NCBI RefSeq assembly: GCF_004120195.1
Contig: NZ_SCHN01000019.1
Coordinates: forward strand, 40,081 to 104,080
Source: Enterovibrio baiacu
Lineage (GTDB): Bacteria; Pseudomonadota; Gammaproteobacteria; Enterobacterales; Vibrionaceae
Length of the DNA stretch: 64,000 nt
Direction: 5' to 3'
The notes beneath the pieces were generated by a model. That model did no database searches. It worked only from the letters and a program-made list of their open reading frames with translations, and had not been told where the DNA came from. Positions 47,740-56,476 of this stretch are shown one piece after another. How positions within the stretch are numbered: position 1 is the stretch's first letter; each line of letters opens with the position of its first letter. Both the position numbers and the translations under genes were made by a program.

Positions 47740-49260
47740 TTAATCACGAGATGCCGACAAGGCTGGCGCGTCGTCTTCATCGTCCGACGCATCTCTTTTC
47801 AGCATCGCCACACTGATATCCCGTTTCACCTCCACACCCAGCGTTTTAAAGCCTTCCGCTTGACGCAAAATGTTCCCGCGTCCCGTTGAAAGCTTGTTGA
47901 GCGCACCTTGGTAACTGTCAGCCGCTTTGTCTAACGCGCTGCCCAGCCCTTCAATATCAACAACAAACAGACGAATTTTGTCATAAAGTTTGGCGGCTTT
48001 TTCTGCAATTAAACGGGCATTTTGGTTTTGGTGCTCATACCGCCATAGATTATTGATGGTACGAAGAGCGACCAACAAGGTGGTTGGACTGACGAGCATG
48101 ATGTTGTGATCGAGGGCTTCGCGAATCAATGAAGGCTCGGCTTCAAGGGCAATTTGGAATGCTGGCTCAACCGGAATAAACATCAAAACATAATCCAAAC
48201 TCTGTATGCCATGAAGCTGATGATAATCTTTGCGCCCAAGGCCTCGGATATGCCCGCGAATAGACGCCACATGCTCTCGCAAGGCGCTGTCTTTGTCGGT
48301 CAGGGTTTCTGCGTGGTAATAACGCTCGTAAGCCACCAGCGCCATTTTGGCATCAATAACGACGTCTTTGCCTTGAGGCAAACGCACAATGACATCGGGC
48401 TGATAACGCTTACCTTGCTCGTTTTCAAGGCTGACCTGCGTTTGATATTCATGTCCTTCACGTAACCCTGACTCTTCTAGCACACGCGCAAGTACCACCT
48501 CACCCCAATTCCCTTGCTGCTTATTATCGCCTTTTAACGCTTGCGTGAGGTTCACCGCTTCTCGGGTCATGTCTTCATTGAGCTTTTGCAGGCTTTTAAT
48601 TTCATGGATCAGGGTATGGCGCTCTTTGGCTTGCTCACCGAAGCTGTCTGAAACCTGTTTGTGGAAGCCTTCAAGTTGGCTTTTTAGCGGCCCCAGTAAG
48701 CTTTCTAAACTCTGACGATTTTGTTCATCCACTGTGCGTGTTTTATGGTCGAACACCTTGTTCGCCAAGCTTTCAAACTGCACACGTAAGCGTTCTTCCG
48801 CCCCCTCGAGTAATCGAATTTTTGCATCAGCGGCTTCGAGTTGCTCTTCCGTGCGGGTTTGCTGCTCTCGAAGGGAAAGCTCTAACGCGGCTTTGTGGTC
48901 TCGAAGGGTTTCCACCGTGTCGGTAAGTTGGTCTTTTTCACTGCGGAGAATGTCCATCTGGCGCAGTTTCTCCGCCGCTGCTGTCAGTTTGCCGTATTGG
49001 TTTCGAAGTTCATTGCTCAATCGGTCACGCTCTAAATCCATGCCATCGAGCTCATCTTGCAATGTGCGCGCTTCGGCTTCGAGACGTAATATCGTGGATT
49101 GGCTTATTTTTTCATCGGCGTCTTGTTGCTGCATCATCAGGTCACGAAGGTTTCGCTGAGAGAATCGGTGAAAGAGGGTGCCAACAATGGCTGTTACCCC
49201 TGCTCCAGCGCCAGCGGCCGCCCAAATCATTCCATCCGAAAGCAGGCTTTCAATCTGCAT
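47740..49260 (-). CDS. rmuC: DNA recombination protein RmuC
   Basis: 506 residues: an N-terminal membrane helix (about 8-28), a long coiled coil (about 40-230), then the RmuC nuclease-like domain with GNWGEVVLARVLEESGL, YQPDVIVRLPQGKDVVIDAK and FIPVEPAFQIAL. The PDV...DAK pattern is that of the PD-(D/E)XK fold. RmuC limits inversions at short inverted repeats. It is the gene upstream of ubiE, 117 bases away. Confidence 0.96.
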   Translation of the reverse strand: MQIESLLSDGMIWAAAGAGAGVTAIVGTLFHRFSQRNLRDLMMQQQDADEKISQSTILRLEAEARTLQDELDGMDLERDRLSNELRNQYGKLTAAAEKLRQMDILRSEKDQLTDTVETLRDHKAALELSLREQQTRTEEQLEAADAKIRLLEGAEERLRVQFESLANKVFDHKTRTVDEQNRQSLESLLGPLKSQLEGFHKQVSDSFGEQAKERHTLIHEIKSLQKLNEDMTREAVNLTQALKGDNKQQGNWGEVVLARVLEESGLREGHEYQTQVSLENEQGKRYQPDVIVRLPQGKDVVIDAKMALVAYERYYHAETLTDKDSALREHVASIRGHIRGLGRKDYHQLHGIQSLDYVLMFIPVEPAFQIALEAEPSLIREALDHNIMLVSPTTLLVALRTINNLWRYEHQNQNARLIAEKAAKLYDKIRLFVVDIEGLGSALDKAADSYQGALNKLSTGRGNILRQAEGFKTLGVEVKRDISVAMLKRDASDDEDDAPALSASRD

Positions 49261-49393
49261 GCGATAACCTTTTCATTTCACACCATAACCAGTATTGAAG
49301 GCTAATAAGACACTGGATAAATGTCCAGCTTTTCTAATGGTCACCGATTGCTCTAGACTGCATGCTCTCTCTTTCTCAATGGAATGACTCTTC

Positions 49394-50272
49394 ATGAACG
49401 ACCGCCTTGCGATCGGCTACGGATTGGCTGCGGTGTTACTGTGGTCAACCGTCGCGACTGCCTTCAAGATCACACTCACTTACATGGACCCCATCCAAAT
49501 GCTTGCAGCAGCGAGCGTGGTGTCTGCACTGTCTCTTGCCGCGATTGCAGCATGGAAAGGCACGCTGAGTACGCTCACGACCACCTTTTCTAAACGCCCA
49601 CTTTATTATTTGATGTTGGGTTTAATTAACCCACTGATTTATTACTTGGTGCTTTTCAAAGCCTACGATTTACTGCCCGCGTCTCAAGCTCAGCCACTGA
49701 ATTACAGTTGGGCCATCACACTCACGCTGATGGCCGCCCTTTTTATGGGGCAGAAAATCCGTAAACAAGATTGGATTGCTGCAGTGCTTGGTTATGCCGG
49801 GGTGGTGGTGATTGCCACAAAAGGGGATGTGCTTGCGTTGAATTTTGACAGTCCGTTAGGGGTTGGCTTGGCGCTGCTATCCACTTTACTGTGGGCCGGG
49901 TACTGGATCCTAAATGCAAAAAACCAAGCCGACCCAGTGATAGGTCTACTGCTTGGCTTTCTTTTGTCACTGCCCTTTTCGATTGGACTGAGCCTTTACA
50001 CCAGTGATTGGAGCGGCATTCCTTGGCAAGGCTGGTTAGCAGTTAGCTATGTTGGCTTATTCGAAATGGGGATCACGTTCGTGCTTTGGTTAAATGCCAT
50101 TAAGTTAGCGTCAAATACAGCGCGTATAAGTAATCTCATTTTTATTTCGCCATTTATTTCTTTATTACTGCTTGCCACGATCATAGGCGAACAAATCCAT
50201 CCAACAACGCTGGTCGGATTGCTAATGATTGTTGCAGGTCTTTTGGTTCAGCAGCGAAAAAGTAAAACGTAG
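49394..50272 (+). CDS. EamA/DMT family transporter
   Basis: 292 residues with ten membrane helices in two EamA repeats (LLWSTVATAFKITLTYMDPI; LLWAGYWILNAKNQ). The substrate is not predictable. GGAATGA lies 6-12 bases upstream of the ATG. It is divergent from rmuC and convergent with the H-NS-like gene; no clear terminator separates the stops. Confidence 0.88.
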   Translation: MNDRLAIGYGLAAVLLWSTVATAFKITLTYMDPIQMLAAASVVSALSLAAIAAWKGTLSTLTTTFSKRPLYYLMLGLINPLIYYLVLFKAYDLLPASQAQPLNYSWAITLTLMAALFMGQKIRKQDWIAAVLGYAGVVVIATKGDVLALNFDSPLGVGLALLSTLLWAGYWILNAKNQADPVIGLLLGFLLSLPFSIGLSLYTSDWSGIPWQGWLAVSYVGLFEMGITFVLWLNAIKLASNTARISNLIFISPFISLLLLATIIGEQIHPTTLVGLLMIVAGLLVQQRKSKT

Positions 50273-50291
50273 TTCAGGGTAATATTTAATT

Positions 50292-50582
50292 CTAGCGAGT
50301 ACGCTGCGCTAAATATTGGCGCAGCTCTTCTGCTGAAATACCATCATTCGCCATCTCTTGTGCAAGCTCTTGTACGCGCTCACCACGACGATCGTGAATC
50401 ACCTTATTAAACTGATGTACCAGCTCACGCAGGCCGCTGATAGGCACTTGACGTGCTGCTCGCTGAACACGCTCTTCGCTCATACCGCTTAATTCAGTAA
50501 GAAGTTTTCCGAACATCATTTTCTCTGGCGATTCTTCAAGCATTTCCAGATGACGTGCTAATTCGATTGTCGACATCGACAT
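50292..50582 (-). CDS. small protein resembling the H-NS oligomerisation domain
   Basis: 96 residues, mostly helical. The second half (RAARQVPISGLRELVHQFNK, RRGERVQELAQEMANDGISAEEL) has the pattern of the H-NS N-terminal dimerisation and coiled-coil region, including the DGIS-EEL end. There is no H-NS-type DNA-binding domain after it, so the protein stops where H-NS would continue. It could modulate H-NS by forming mixed oligomers, but that is inference from weak similarity. It is monocistronic. Confidence 0.6.
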   Translation of the reverse strand: MSMSTIELARHLEMLEESPEKMMFGKLLTELSGMSEERVQRAARQVPISGLRELVHQFNKVIHDRRGERVQELAQEMANDGISAEELRQYLAQRTR

Positions 50583-50666
50583 AAATTATGACTGCCTATT
50601 AGTGTATGTAAGGGTGGAAAAGAAAAGGTTGCACACTAAATATACTCCCTTGACTTATTAAGCAAC

Positions 50667-50699
50667 AAAAAAATGCCCGCACAATAAGAATTGGCGGGC
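50667..50699 (-). terminator. terminator of the MFS transporter gene
   Basis: GCCCGC...GCGGGC stem with a long loop and seven T residues on the minus strand, about 80 bases after the MFS stop. Confidence 0.7.
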
Positions 50700-50779
50700 G
50701 AAGAAATGTTAATGGGTTGTCGAGACCCTGCGCTTTTCGCGTCTTATCATTTTGTATTCATTCATGCTTAGTCACGAGA

Positions 50780-51976
50780 CTAGCATTCGGCGGTGTGCCA
50801 GCGCTTACCGGCAGATGACCAGAGAATAAGTAGGCCTGGTGCAAGCAATAGCATGTGGAAAACCAGCAAGTGTGGCTCACTCAAACCGGCGCGCTGCGTC
50901 AAACTCACCAAGGTGCCAGCGCCACTCATTTGAAATAAACCCAGCAATGCGGCGGCTGTGCCTGCACGCTGACCAAATGGTTCTAAGGCTTTACCCGCCG
51001 CAGAGCCTAGAATCCACGCAAAACCAAATGAAGACACTATCACTGGCAACATAAATGCCCACGCCTGTTGCGTGCCACTCAATGCCGCCATCAAGCAACC
51101 TGCAAACAACAAGGTCACCATGCCCGCATTCAGTGTTTTACGGCTGCCAAATTTTTCGATCACCTTTGGTGCAGTCATGGATGCGAAAATATTGAACGCC
51201 GCATTGGTACCAAACCATAAGGTGAAGGCCTCCATGGACAAACCAAGTTCTGAAATCAATCGAACAGGTGCAGAGGTCACATACGCGAGAATGACAGACA
51301 TCGCCAACAGGCAAAGCACCGCATGGTAAACAAACACGGGCTCTTTCAAGACTTGCCAATAGCGCGATGGGCTTAGCAAACGACCACTGGTGTCGGTATC
51401 TGCTGGGCGCGTCTCACGGAACAGCGTCATGACCAACACAAATGCCACAACCGCATAAGCCATCATGAAGCTGAAGTTTGAACGCCAGCCAAACATGTGC
51501 GTCAACCAACTGCCGAGCAATGGGGCAAGCGCGGGGATAAAACAAATGGCACCGTTAAGGTAGCTGATCATCTGGCCGCTTTTTTTCGCACCAAAGCTGT
51601 CTCGAACTGCAGCAAATGCACACACCGACGTTGCACATGCACCCGCACCTTGGAGCAAACGCGCAATCAGCAAAGCATCCAGTGATTGTGCTACCCACGC
51701 CAATGCTGAACTCGCGGCATAAATCGCAATGCCAGCCATCGCGACAGGGCGACGGCCAAAACGATCAGCCAATGGGCCCGCCAACAACTGCCCGAGGCCT
51801 AAGCTCACAAGAAACCAAGAAATCGTGTCTTGGATACGTGTAGGGGCGACATCGAATTCCGTCGCCATTAGTGGCATTGCAGGCAGATAGATATCAATGG
51901 CAAGCGGGCTAAAGAGCACCAGCAAGACCATTAACGCAACAAGGCGACTATCAGGTTTTGAAGAAGGGGTGGACAT
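50780..51976 (-). CDS. Bcr/CflA family multidrug MFS transporter
   Basis: 398 residues with twelve membrane helices. LFSPLAIDIYLPAMPLMATEF is the Bcr/CflA N-terminus, and GPLADRFGRRPVAMAG is the loop 2-3 motif of the superfamily. It is a probable proton-driven drug exporter. ATG 51976 has AGGAGA about 7 bases upstream; the longer frame runs into the LysR gene. It is divergent from that LysR gene with 99 bases between, which suggests control by it. Confidence 0.9.
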   Translation of the reverse strand: MSTPSSKPDSRLVALMVLLVLFSPLAIDIYLPAMPLMATEFDVAPTRIQDTISWFLVSLGLGQLLAGPLADRFGRRPVAMAGIAIYAASSALAWVAQSLDALLIARLLQGAGACATSVCAFAAVRDSFGAKKSGQMISYLNGAICFIPALAPLLGSWLTHMFGWRSNFSFMMAYAVVAFVLVMTLFRETRPADTDTSGRLLSPSRYWQVLKEPVFVYHAVLCLLAMSVILAYVTSAPVRLISELGLSMEAFTLWFGTNAAFNIFASMTAPKVIEKFGSRKTLNAGMVTLLFAGCLMAALSGTQQAWAFMLPVIVSSFGFAWILGSAAGKALEPFGQRAGTAAALLGLFQMSGAGTLVSLTQRAGLSEPHLLVFHMLLLAPGLLILWSSAGKRWHTAEC

Positions 51977-52037
51977 AGATTTCTCCTGATGATTTGCGCG
52001 AAGTGTAGTCGGATTTAGATATGAGCGAAAATGGTTT

Positions 52038-52069
52038 ATATTCAGGTCAAACATGCCAATTTGGAATAT
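52038..52069. promoter_or_regulatory. candidate LysR-type operator
   Basis: ATATTC and GAATAT are perfect complements separated by 20 bases in the shared MFS/LysR intergenic region, overlapping the LysR start region. A LysR binding site is expected here, but the spacing is long and the assignment is weak. Confidence 0.3.
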
Positions 52070-52075
52070 CACTAA

Positions 52076-53044
52076 ATGAACCTCAACCAGTTGCTTCGTT
52101 ACGATCTCAGTCTGCTGATTTGTCTTCATGTATTAATCGAAGAATGTAACGTCACGCGCGCCGCGCAGCGGTTGAATTTGAGCCAATCGGCCGTCAGTAA
52201 AAACCTCGCGAAATTACGCACACAATTTGATGACCCACTCTTCAATCGCACCTCTCATGGTCTCCATCCCACGCCGAAAGCCATTTCGCTCAAAATCGGG
52301 TTGAAAAACTTACTCGGTCATATTGAAGGGCTGACCGTCACTGACGAATTCAATCCCGCCACCAGTGATCGTCGCTTTCATTTGGCCTTGGTAGAAAGCG
52401 CCTACCCCTTGCTATTGCCCCGCTTTTTAGGGGAAATACTCGATGCCGCGCCCTCGATAACATTGGATACCGAAGCGTGGGGAGCACATACCTTTGATGC
52501 GATGGCACGTGGTGATGTCGATTTTGGCATTACTGGAAAAGACCTAAACCCCGCAGATGCCATGCTCACACTCATGCCTCCGAAAGGCATTGTGTATGAG
52601 GAACTCTATCAAGATCATCAACGGGTTATTGTGAGGAAAGGCCATCCCATCTTGCGTGAAAAATGGGATATGGACACCTACCTTGCACAACGGCATGTGC
52701 AAGTACGTTGCGATGGCAGCGACAGATGGTTACTGGATTACAAGCTGGCAGAAAGAGGTCTTGAGCGGGATATCGCTATGTATGTGCCCGACTTTAACAG
52801 TGCCGCAAGTCTCTGTACGCACACCGATTTGGTCTTTACCGCACCGTCACATTTTGCGTATTCGGTCGCCAAGCAACTCGATATGATGGTGCTAACACTG
52901 CCAGAGCCTCTTCCCCCCATGGCATACACCTTATTTTGGCATCAAAGCCGACAAAGTGATCCTGGGCATCACTGGCTAAGGGAATTAATTATTTCGCGTT
53001 GCAGACATATGACAGAAATTGCAGCGGCAGAGGAAAACAGATAG
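52076..53044 (+). CDS. LysR family transcriptional regulator
   Basis: 322 residues. N-terminal winged helix-turn-helix (LHVLIEECNVTRAAQRLNLSQSAVSKNLAKLR), then the periplasmic-binding-like effector domain. The GMxxxLFxRTxxGLxPT pattern appears as DDPLFNRTSHGLHPT. The effector is unknown. It is divergent from the Bcr/CflA transporter, which is its likely target. Confidence 0.92.
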   Translation: MNLNQLLRYDLSLLICLHVLIEECNVTRAAQRLNLSQSAVSKNLAKLRTQFDDPLFNRTSHGLHPTPKAISLKIGLKNLLGHIEGLTVTDEFNPATSDRRFHLALVESAYPLLLPRFLGEILDAAPSITLDTEAWGAHTFDAMARGDVDFGITGKDLNPADAMLTLMPPKGIVYEELYQDHQRVIVRKGHPILREKWDMDTYLAQRHVQVRCDGSDRWLLDYKLAERGLERDIAMYVPDFNSAASLCTHTDLVFTAPSHFAYSVAKQLDMMVLTLPEPLPPMAYTLFWHQSRQSDPGHHWLRELIISRCRHMTEIAAAEENR

Positions 53045-53123
53045 CGTAGAGGTTAAGAAACCACAGGGTTTCAGCCCATTTTGAACGTTACGATCATTCA
53101 AACAGATAATAATAGGACGAGAC

Positions 53124-54911
53124 ATGCACACTACGACTGCTGAACGCGTCGAGGCTTTACGACGTTGGCTTGAAGACCAGTCACTGGACGCGCTGATTAT
53201 TCCGCATGAAGATGAATTTCTTGGCGAATACATTCCAGAACATAATGAACGTCTCCATTGGGTAACCGGATTTACAGGCTCAGCAGGCGCGGCGGTGATC
53301 ACGCGCGAAAAAGCGGCGATGTTTGTCGATGGTCGCTACACGGTACAAGTGCGCAAGCAAGTCCCTGCCGATACTTTTGAATACCGCCACCTGATTGAGG
53401 AACCTGCACTGCAGTGGCTACTTAATACATTGCCACTTGGCAGCAAAGTGGCCGTGGATCCACGTCTTCACAGCGCCAATTGGTTAGCACAAGCTGAATC
53501 AGTAGTAGACGGCACTCTTGAGCTCATTCGCATCGACAGTAACCCAATCGATACCTTGTGGCATGATCGCCCAGCTCCGTTACTCACTGACGCCCGATTG
53601 ATGGGGAATGACCTTGTCGGTCAAAGCAGTGAAGACAAACGTCAACGCATCGGCCAAACCCTTGCAACATCAGGTGCTGATGCTGCGCTATTGAGCCAAC
53701 TTGATAGCATTTGCTGGCTACTTAATATCCGCGGTGGCGATGTGTCACGACTGCCTGTACTGCTCTCAAGTGCGCTGATTGAAGCCAACGGCAATGTGAC
53801 CTTTTTCATCGACCCAGCACGTTTGCCAGACGATTTCATGGCGCATGTTGGCCACGGTGTGTCTGTGCTAGCGCCAGAGGCTCTCGAAGCGTCTTTGTCC
53901 TCATTGGGCGGAAAAACGGTGTTGGTTGACCCACAAACAAGCAATGCGTGGGCAAGTCAGGTGCTTAACCAACATGGCGCGAATATCGTGCATGCTGCCG
54001 ATCCGTGCATGTTGCCAAAAGCCGCTAAAAACAGCACTGAAATTGCCGGCATCAAAGCGTGTCATATTCGTGATGGCGTTGCAGTGAGCCGTTTCCTCGC
54101 TTGGATTGATACACAAGTCGCTGCAGGAAACCTTCCGAATGAGGCCGAGCTTTCTGACATGCTTCTCAGCTTCCGTGAGAAAGATGACACCCTTGCTGAT
54201 TTGAGCTTTGACACTATATCTGCCGCTGGCGGAAATGCGGCAATGTGCCATTACAACCACCTCAATCAACCAGAACCGGGCGAGCTTGAGCTCAACAATG
54301 TGTATTTGGTGGATTCAGGCGGTCAATACCCAGATGGCACCACGGACATCACGCGAACCATTGCGATTGGTGAGTGCTCAGACGAAGTGAAAACCGCCTT
54401 CACCTTAGTACTGAAAGGCCATATTGCGCTGGGTACAGCACGCTTCCCGAAAGGCACCAGCGGCAGCCAGTTAGATGCGCTAGCCCGTCAACATCTATGG
54501 GCACACGGCTTTGATTACGACCATGGTACTGGCCATGGAGTGGGCCATTTCCTTAGTGTGCACGAAGGCCCTCAACGTATCGCAAAAGCGCCGAATACTG
54601 TCGCGTTGCTTCCGGGTATGGTGCTGTCGAATGAACCAGGCTACTACCGCGCAGATGCATTCGGTATTCGCATTGAAAACTTGGAAATCGTCGTGGAAGT
54701 GCCGACGCAGGGTGATATGACGGTGCTTGGTTTTGAGTCGCTAACCCGCGCACCGATTGATCGCCGACTCGTTGATGTTTCCTTGCTGACTGATAGCGAA
54801 ATAAATTGGTGGAACGATTACCACCAGAAAGTATGGCAAGACGTGAGCCTGTCTCTTGATGGCGAAGACTTAGCATGGCTTAAGCAAGCAACCCAACCGC
54901 TGTCGCGTTAA
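53124..54911 (+). CDS. M24 family Xaa-Pro aminopeptidase (aminopeptidase P)
   Basis: 595 residues, the three-domain APP1-like form. Two creatinase N-like domains (about 1-300) precede the pita-bread catalytic domain. Metal ligands: Asp in YLVDSGGQY, Asp in GTTDITRTI, His in HGTGHGVGHFLSVHEGP, Glu in LSNEPGYY and Glu in RIENLEIV. It removes an N-terminal residue preceding proline, in the cytosol. It ends 33 bases before the inserted IS element. Confidence 0.95.
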   Translation: MHTTTAERVEALRRWLEDQSLDALIIPHEDEFLGEYIPEHNERLHWVTGFTGSAGAAVITREKAAMFVDGRYTVQVRKQVPADTFEYRHLIEEPALQWLLNTLPLGSKVAVDPRLHSANWLAQAESVVDGTLELIRIDSNPIDTLWHDRPAPLLTDARLMGNDLVGQSSEDKRQRIGQTLATSGADAALLSQLDSICWLLNIRGGDVSRLPVLLSSALIEANGNVTFFIDPARLPDDFMAHVGHGVSVLAPEALEASLSSLGGKTVLVDPQTSNAWASQVLNQHGANIVHAADPCMLPKAAKNSTEIAGIKACHIRDGVAVSRFLAWIDTQVAAGNLPNEAELSDMLLSFREKDDTLADLSFDTISAAGGNAAMCHYNHLNQPEPGELELNNVYLVDSGGQYPDGTTDITRTIAIGECSDEVKTAFTLVLKGHIALGTARFPKGTSGSQLDALARQHLWAHGFDYDHGTGHGVGHFLSVHEGPQRIAKAPNTVALLPGMVLSNEPGYYRADAFGIRIENLEIVVEVPTQGDMTVLGFESLTRAPIDRRLVDVSLLTDSEINWWNDYHQKVWQDVSLSLDGEDLAWLKQATQPLSR

Positions 54912-54955
54912 GTTTTTGCATGCTGAATGAAAGGCTCCTTTTGGCTGTCTCTTGA

Positions 54956-56344
54956 TCACAAGTCCTCGTAGTTAAGAGACATGGCCAACTCGTAACCCTC
55001 AAGGATGGTTTGTAACTTGAACCATCCTTCCCATAGGGCTTTTACTGACGCCCGACCTGTTCGCTTCGTATCTTTCCACCCTCCTAACTTAGCCAGACAT
55101 TCGTAAGCCCACAGCATATCTGGTGGCTGTTGAGGTAACGGACCACCTTCCATTTTCAACCAGAGTAACTTCCAAGCTTTCTGACCAAGCAGACTGTCAC
55201 AACCTTGTGGATCCACTTCTGCTTTATATTCCTTGATAAAACGAAGCTGGAGTATACGCACAGCGATAAAGGCCAGTATCACGCTCATGCGCTCTAAGTT
55301 CTCCCGGTTTTGCATTCTCAGGTCTTCTACTGCAGTGCCGCTGCTTTTCCATACTTTGTGGTAATCCTCAATCAACCACCGACGCTCGTAGTAACTGACA
55401 ACCTCCAGGGCTTCTTTCGAGCAAGTGACAGGCTCAGACGTCAGTAAATGCCATGCCAGTTTTTCGTCGCTATCACTCCGCTCTACGACACTGACGTAAT
55501 ACAGTGGGATATCTGCCTCAGAGCGCTTGTTTGCTGGGGCTTTAAGGGTCACTTGAGCATATTTGACGTCCAACTTCACTTCCCGGGCTTTTCTTCCCCC
55601 TTTCTGAGGGATGCGGAGAGATTTTGTCGCAGCAAGAGGTAATGTGTTTGAGTAGTCATAGAGCTTGTGAGCGTGCTCTTGAATACACCGGCTCTGCATC
55701 GAGCGAACGACAAAACGCTGTTGATGCTGGGTTTTATAAGTCAGATATTCAAACAGGTCAGCTTCACGGTCACAAACGGAAATGATCTTGCTGAGCTCCT
55801 CACCTAAACGGGCAGACATATTGGTTGATGCCTGCTCCCACTTATAGCTCTCTTTTTCCTCATAAGGGCGAGTGGCATGTTGGTAGCGTTGCCCGCGCTT
55901 CTTGATATCCCGTGTCCAGCGCTGCTGTTCGATGAGACCTATCACTTGCTGGTTTTGTGGTGCAAACAGCAAGACAGAATGCGCTTGAATCGCACGGTTT
56001 TTGTCACCTTGATTGACATGTCCCAATGAGTCTCTGATGCTGTCATGCTTGTAAGTCAGCGACGTCGTGTCTTCAAGCGCCAATAAGGTGTGGTAAGCCT
56101 TAGCTTGCTGTGCGGTAGCAAGAAAACCCGCTTCAGCGATATCGTCGGCTTGGATGTTCTCGTTGCGGATAAAGCGATAAGCGCCTTCCATCTCAGCGGG
56201 GGATAGGGCAAGTCTGGACACGGCAACTCCGGGTTGTTGAGCGATTGAGGCGGCCAGTGATACGAGTCTTTGCGTGCGTCTTGGGTCATTGAGGTTTGCG
56301 TGCCCAAATTGGCGTTTCGCCCACTGCTTTGGATTCATCATCAT
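54956..56344 (-). CDS. IS4-family (Tn5-like) transposase
   Basis: 462 residues, collinear with the Tn5 transposase (476). DDE residues: Asp in LLALEDTTSLTY, Asp in SVCDREADLFEYL, Glu in the YREK-type motif YYERRWLIEDYHKVWKSSG. The N-terminal region QWAKRQFGHANLNDPRRTQR corresponds to the DNA-end-binding domain, and WDSKRTG-like GGWKDTKRTGRASVKALWEGW to the C-terminal dimerisation part. No frameshift or premature stop, so it may be active. Confidence 0.95.
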   Translation of the reverse strand: MMMNPKQWAKRQFGHANLNDPRRTQRLVSLAASIAQQPGVAVSRLALSPAEMEGAYRFIRNENIQADDIAEAGFLATAQQAKAYHTLLALEDTTSLTYKHDSIRDSLGHVNQGDKNRAIQAHSVLLFAPQNQQVIGLIEQQRWTRDIKKRGQRYQHATRPYEEKESYKWEQASTNMSARLGEELSKIISVCDREADLFEYLTYKTQHQQRFVVRSMQSRCIQEHAHKLYDYSNTLPLAATKSLRIPQKGGRKAREVKLDVKYAQVTLKAPANKRSEADIPLYYVSVVERSDSDEKLAWHLLTSEPVTCSKEALEVVSYYERRWLIEDYHKVWKSSGTAVEDLRMQNRENLERMSVILAFIAVRILQLRFIKEYKAEVDPQGCDSLLGQKAWKLLWLKMEGGPLPQQPPDMLWAYECLAKLGGWKDTKRTGRASVKALWEGWFKLQTILEGYELAMSLNYEDL

Positions 56345-56400
56345 AATCGCCTCAAATAATGAGTCCTAAACGATCTGATCACGCCATGCAAAATGAGTTC

Positions 56401-56430
56401 AAAAAAAATCCCTGAGCATTGCTCAGGGAT
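56401..56430 (-). terminator. terminator just upstream of the transposase gene
   Basis: ATCCCTGAGC-ATT-GCTCAGGGAT, 10-bp stem followed on the minus strand by eight T residues. It lies inside the IS right end, 57 bases before the transposase start, where it would stop transcripts entering from the thi operon. Confidence 0.88.
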
Positions 56431-56476
56431 TTGTGTATGAGAGACAGCCCTAGGGTGCCTTTTTGTTTTATTGCAC

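Larger units (their letters stand above)
54945..56447 (-). mobile_element. IS4-family insertion sequence, IS50/Tn5 group
   Basis: 1503 bases bounded by imperfect inverted repeats. The left end starts CTGTCTCTTGATCACAAGTC and the right end, read inward, starts CTGTCTCTCATACACAAAT. These resemble the inside and outside ends of IS50. One transposase gene fills it. No matching 9-bp flanking duplication is seen (TCCTTTTGG left, CCCTAGGGT right). The flanks look like the two arms of one terminator stem, so the element sits between convergent pepP-like and thiH genes. Confidence 0.9.

Noticed and set aside
54936..56456. 9-bp target duplication flanking the IS
   Set aside because: TCCTTTTGG and CCCTAGGGT do not match, so no duplication can be claimed.
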